A stretch of 64,000 bases of DNA from Propionibacteriaceae bacterium (GTDB lineage: Bacteria > Actinomycetota > Actinomycetes > Propionibacteriales > Propionibacteriaceae), in contig JAISHO010000025.1 of the NCBI GenBank assembly GCA_031262485.1, forward strand, positions 23,407 through 87,406. The letters are read 5' to 3'. Under the pieces are notes generated by a model, which saw only the letters and a list, made by a program, of their open reading frames with translations, did not search any database and had not been told where the DNA came from. This document shows positions 62,160 through 64,000 of the stretch, in pieces (position 1 is the stretch's first letter; each line of letters opens with the position of its first letter). A program made the translations under genes and the position numbers.

Positions 62160-64000
62160 GTGACCGTTCCCTCCGGCGGTGTGGCCGACTCTCGTGGTTC
62201 CGCTGCGCCCGCAGCCGTTTTCGGCGACCCCGATCCCCTCGACGACACGCCGTACGCGCTCGGCCTCGACATCGGATCGACGACGATCAAGGCAGTCCTT
62301 CTCGACGACGGGGTCATCGTCCACGACGAATACCGGCGTCACAATGCTGATGTTCAGGCGGAGTTGACGAAACTCATCCACGACCTCGCCCGGCAATTCC
62401 CCGGCGTGGCGGCTCGGGTCGCCATCACCGGATCGGGCGGCCTCGGCATCGCCCAGGCGCTCGAGATCGGGTTCGTCCAAGAAGTCATCGCCGGCACCCA
62501 AGCCGTTCAGCGTTATCATCCCGAGGCCGACGTCGTCATCGAGCTGGGGGGCGAGGATGCAAAGATAACTTTCCTTAAACCCACTCCCGAGCAGCGCATG
62601 AACGGCACGTGCGCCGGAGGCACCGGGGCGTTCATCGACCAGATGGCGACGTTGTTGCGCACTGACGCCGCCGGGCTCGACCGCTTGGCCGCCGAGCATC
62701 TCCATCTCTACCCGATCGCCTCGCGTTGCGGCGTTTTCGCGAAATCCGATCTCCAGCCCCTCATCAACGACGGCGCCCGGCATGAGGATTTGGCGGCCTC
62801 GATCTTCCAAGCCGTCGCCACCCAAACGATCTCCGGGCTGGCCCAGGGTCGGCCCGTCACCGGGCATATCGTTTTCCTCGGCGGGCCGCTTCACTTCTTG
62901 CCCCAGTTGCGGATCGCCTTCGAACGCACCCTTGAGGGTCGGGCGACCGGGTTCACCTGCCCGGAGAAGGCGCAGCTCTTCGTCGCGCTCGGCGCCGCCC
63001 ATCTGGCTGATGGTTCGGCCCATCGTTTCGACGAGTTGGCCGATCGTCTCCTCGAGCGCCGTCACCTTGTTCCCGTCTCGGGGCGGATGGCGCCCTTGTT
63101 CGCCGACGATGAGGAGCGGGCCGAGTTCACCGCCCGTCATGAGGGCGAACGGGTGCCCCGCCGTGATCTGGCCGAGGTCGAAGGGGCCTGTTTCCTCGGC
63201 ATCGACGCCGGGTCGACGACGGTCAAGGCCGTGCTCATCGACTCCGACGCCCGGATCTGCTACTCGCACTACCAGGCCGGCGGCGGCGACCCGGTCGGGG
63301 CCGCGCGCGCCATCGTCGAGGAGGTGCGGGCCGCGCTGCCGGGCACCGCCATCATCGCGCGCACGTGCGTCACGGGGTACGGGGAGCCGCTGGTCAAGGC
63401 CGCGCTGCACCTCGACGACGGCGAGGTCGAGACGATCGCGCACTACCGCGCGGCCGCGCACCTCGTGCCGGACGTGACGAGCATCATCGACATCGGCGGG
63501 CAGGACATGAAGTACCTGTCGCTGCGCGACGGCGTGATCGACTCGATCTGCGTGAACGAGGCGTGCTCGTCGGGGTGCGGGTCGTTCCTGCAGACGTTCG
63601 CGCAGACCATGGACCTCGACGTGCACAGCTTCGCCGAGGCGGCCGTCGCGGCGTTCAACCCCGTCGATTTGGGGTCGCGGTGCACGGTGTTCATGAACTC
63701 GTCGGTCAAGCAGGCGCAGAAGGAGGGCGCGTCGGTGGGCGACATCGCCGCCGGGCTGTCGTACTCCGTCGTGCGCAACGCGCTGTACAAGGTGATCAAG
63801 CTGCACGATGCCGCCGCTTTGGGCGCGCACGTCGTCGTGCAGGGTGGGACGTTCTTGAATGATGGTGTGCTGCGGGCGTTCGAGCTATTGACCGGCCGCG
63901 AGGTGGTGCGGCCGGATATTGCGGGGTTGATGGGGGCGTTCGGGGCGGCGTTGATCGCGCGGTCGCGGTTCGTTCCCGGGCGGGCGTCATCGTTGCTGTC
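62160..64000 (+). CDS. BadF/BadG/BcrA/BcrD-type 2-hydroxyacyl-CoA dehydratase activator, large form (partial)
   Basis: At least 613 codons from a GTG at 62160, open through the window end. It has two ASKHA ATPase domains. The first (about 34-330) has [41 protein letters not shown] and [11 protein letters not shown], with the cysteines that hold the shared [4Fe-4S] cluster in HgdC. The second (about 346-613) has [44 protein letters not shown] and [11 protein letters not shown]. Such tandem proteins are usually about 1,400 residues, with dehydratase-like and DUF2229 parts after. They use ATP to inject an electron into radical dehydratases in anaerobes. Codon usage shifts near 63290. Confidence 0.9.
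   Translation, partial: MTVPSGGVADSRGSAAPAAVFGDPDPLDDTPYALGLDIGSTTIKAVLLDDGVIVHDEYRRHNADVQAELTKLIHDLARQFPGVAARVAITGSGGLGIAQALEIGFVQEVIAGTQAVQRYHPEADVVIELGGEDAKITFLKPTPEQRMNGTCAGGTGAFIDQMATLLRTDAAGLDRLAAEHLHLYPIASRCGVFAKSDLQPLINDGARHEDLAASIFQAVATQTISGLAQGRPVTGHIVFLGGPLHFLPQLRIAFERTLEGRATGFTCPEKAQLFVALGAAHLADGSAHRFDELADRLLERRHLVPVSGRMAPLFADDEERAEFTARHEGERVPRRDLAEVEGACFLGIDAGSTTVKAVLIDSDARICYSHYQAGGGDPVGAARAIVEEVRAALPGTAIIARTCVTGYGEPLVKAALHLDDGEVETIAHYRAAAHLVPDVTSIIDIGGQDMKYLSLRDGVIDSICVNEACSSGCGSFLQTFAQTMDLDVHSFAEAAVAAFNPVDLGSRCTVFMNSSVKQAQKEGASVGDIAAGLSYSVVRNALYKVIKLHDAAALGAHVVVQGGTFLNDGVLRAFELLTGREVVRPDIAGLMGAFGAALIARSRFVPGRASSLL

Noticed and set aside
62121..63830. A 569-codon minus-strand frame opposite the activator gene
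   Set aside because: The plus-strand frame has clear ASKHA ATPase motifs; the minus frame has none. The plus frame is open to the window edge.

Overview
The window is high-GC DNA with a strong preference for GTC, CTC and TTG codons and short intergenic gaps, which suggests an actinobacterium. Three observations point to the family Propionibacteriaceae. There is a complete methylmalonyl-CoA carboxyltransferase (transcarboxylase) operon at 50489-54259, with 5S, 12S, a small protein and the 1.3S biotin carrier. There is a mycothiol enzyme (Mca) together with RbpA. The order greA, mca, hemolysin III, short-chain prenyl transferase is also shared with mycobacteria. A genus cannot be named from the sequence alone. 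The partial 2-hydroxyacyl-CoA dehydratase activator at the right end suggests an anaerobic or facultative lifestyle.

Layout. 1-4200: DUF3027 protein (partial), cold-shock protein, a membrane protein, an orphan lipoprotein sugar-binding protein and CutC, with an operator-rich region between the last two. 4364-10067 (mostly minus): GroEL with two CIRCE boxes, thioredoxin, a DEDD exonuclease, a lipid-anchored or secreted GH3 enzyme, a 2.5-copy tandem repeat, tRNA-Arg(CCT) and uracil-DNA glycosylase. 10189-17084: a DUF4097-like protein, GreA, Mca, hemolysin III, prenyl transferase, a spermidine-synthase-like enzyme and both exonuclease VII subunits. 17195-24849: a two-component system, a LytR-CpsA-Psr protein, threonine deaminase, RmuC and a nitroreductase. 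25001-31523: two GNAT acetyltransferases, an MFS exporter, two bacterial PH-domain proteins and a PTS-IIC-like membrane protein broken by one in-frame TGA. 31663-36553: a membrane-anchored tripeptidyl-peptidase-like hydrolase, PyrE, and flotillin with NfeD.

36628-48436 carries a xylan theme: a GH3 beta-xylosidase or glucosidase, a divergent LacI regulator, xylulokinase and a cytoplasmic GH10 xylanase. The same 11-base element lies in the GH3/LacI intergenic region (two inverted copies) and, with one mismatch, upstream of the xylanase. This suggests one small regulon. A DUF885 protein, a small membrane protein and ClpB (with an HspR/HAIR box) are interleaved. 48547-56534: an amino acid permease, the transcarboxylase operon, and a VanZ-RDD membrane protein overlapping an aldo/keto reductase. 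56821-61877: RbpA with an unusual N-terminus, polyprenol-phosphate mannose synthase, and metX-metW-lnt as an overlapping operon. 62042-64000: a 32-residue membrane peptide and a very large BadF/BcrA-type activator. The activator runs off the window and changes codon usage partway through.

No CRISPR array, insertion sequence, phage or rRNA gene was seen. The items most worth a second look are the in-frame TGA in the PTS-IIC-like gene, the codon-usage switch in the activator, the shared xylan-gene operator, and the AT-rich hairpin at 25616-25673.
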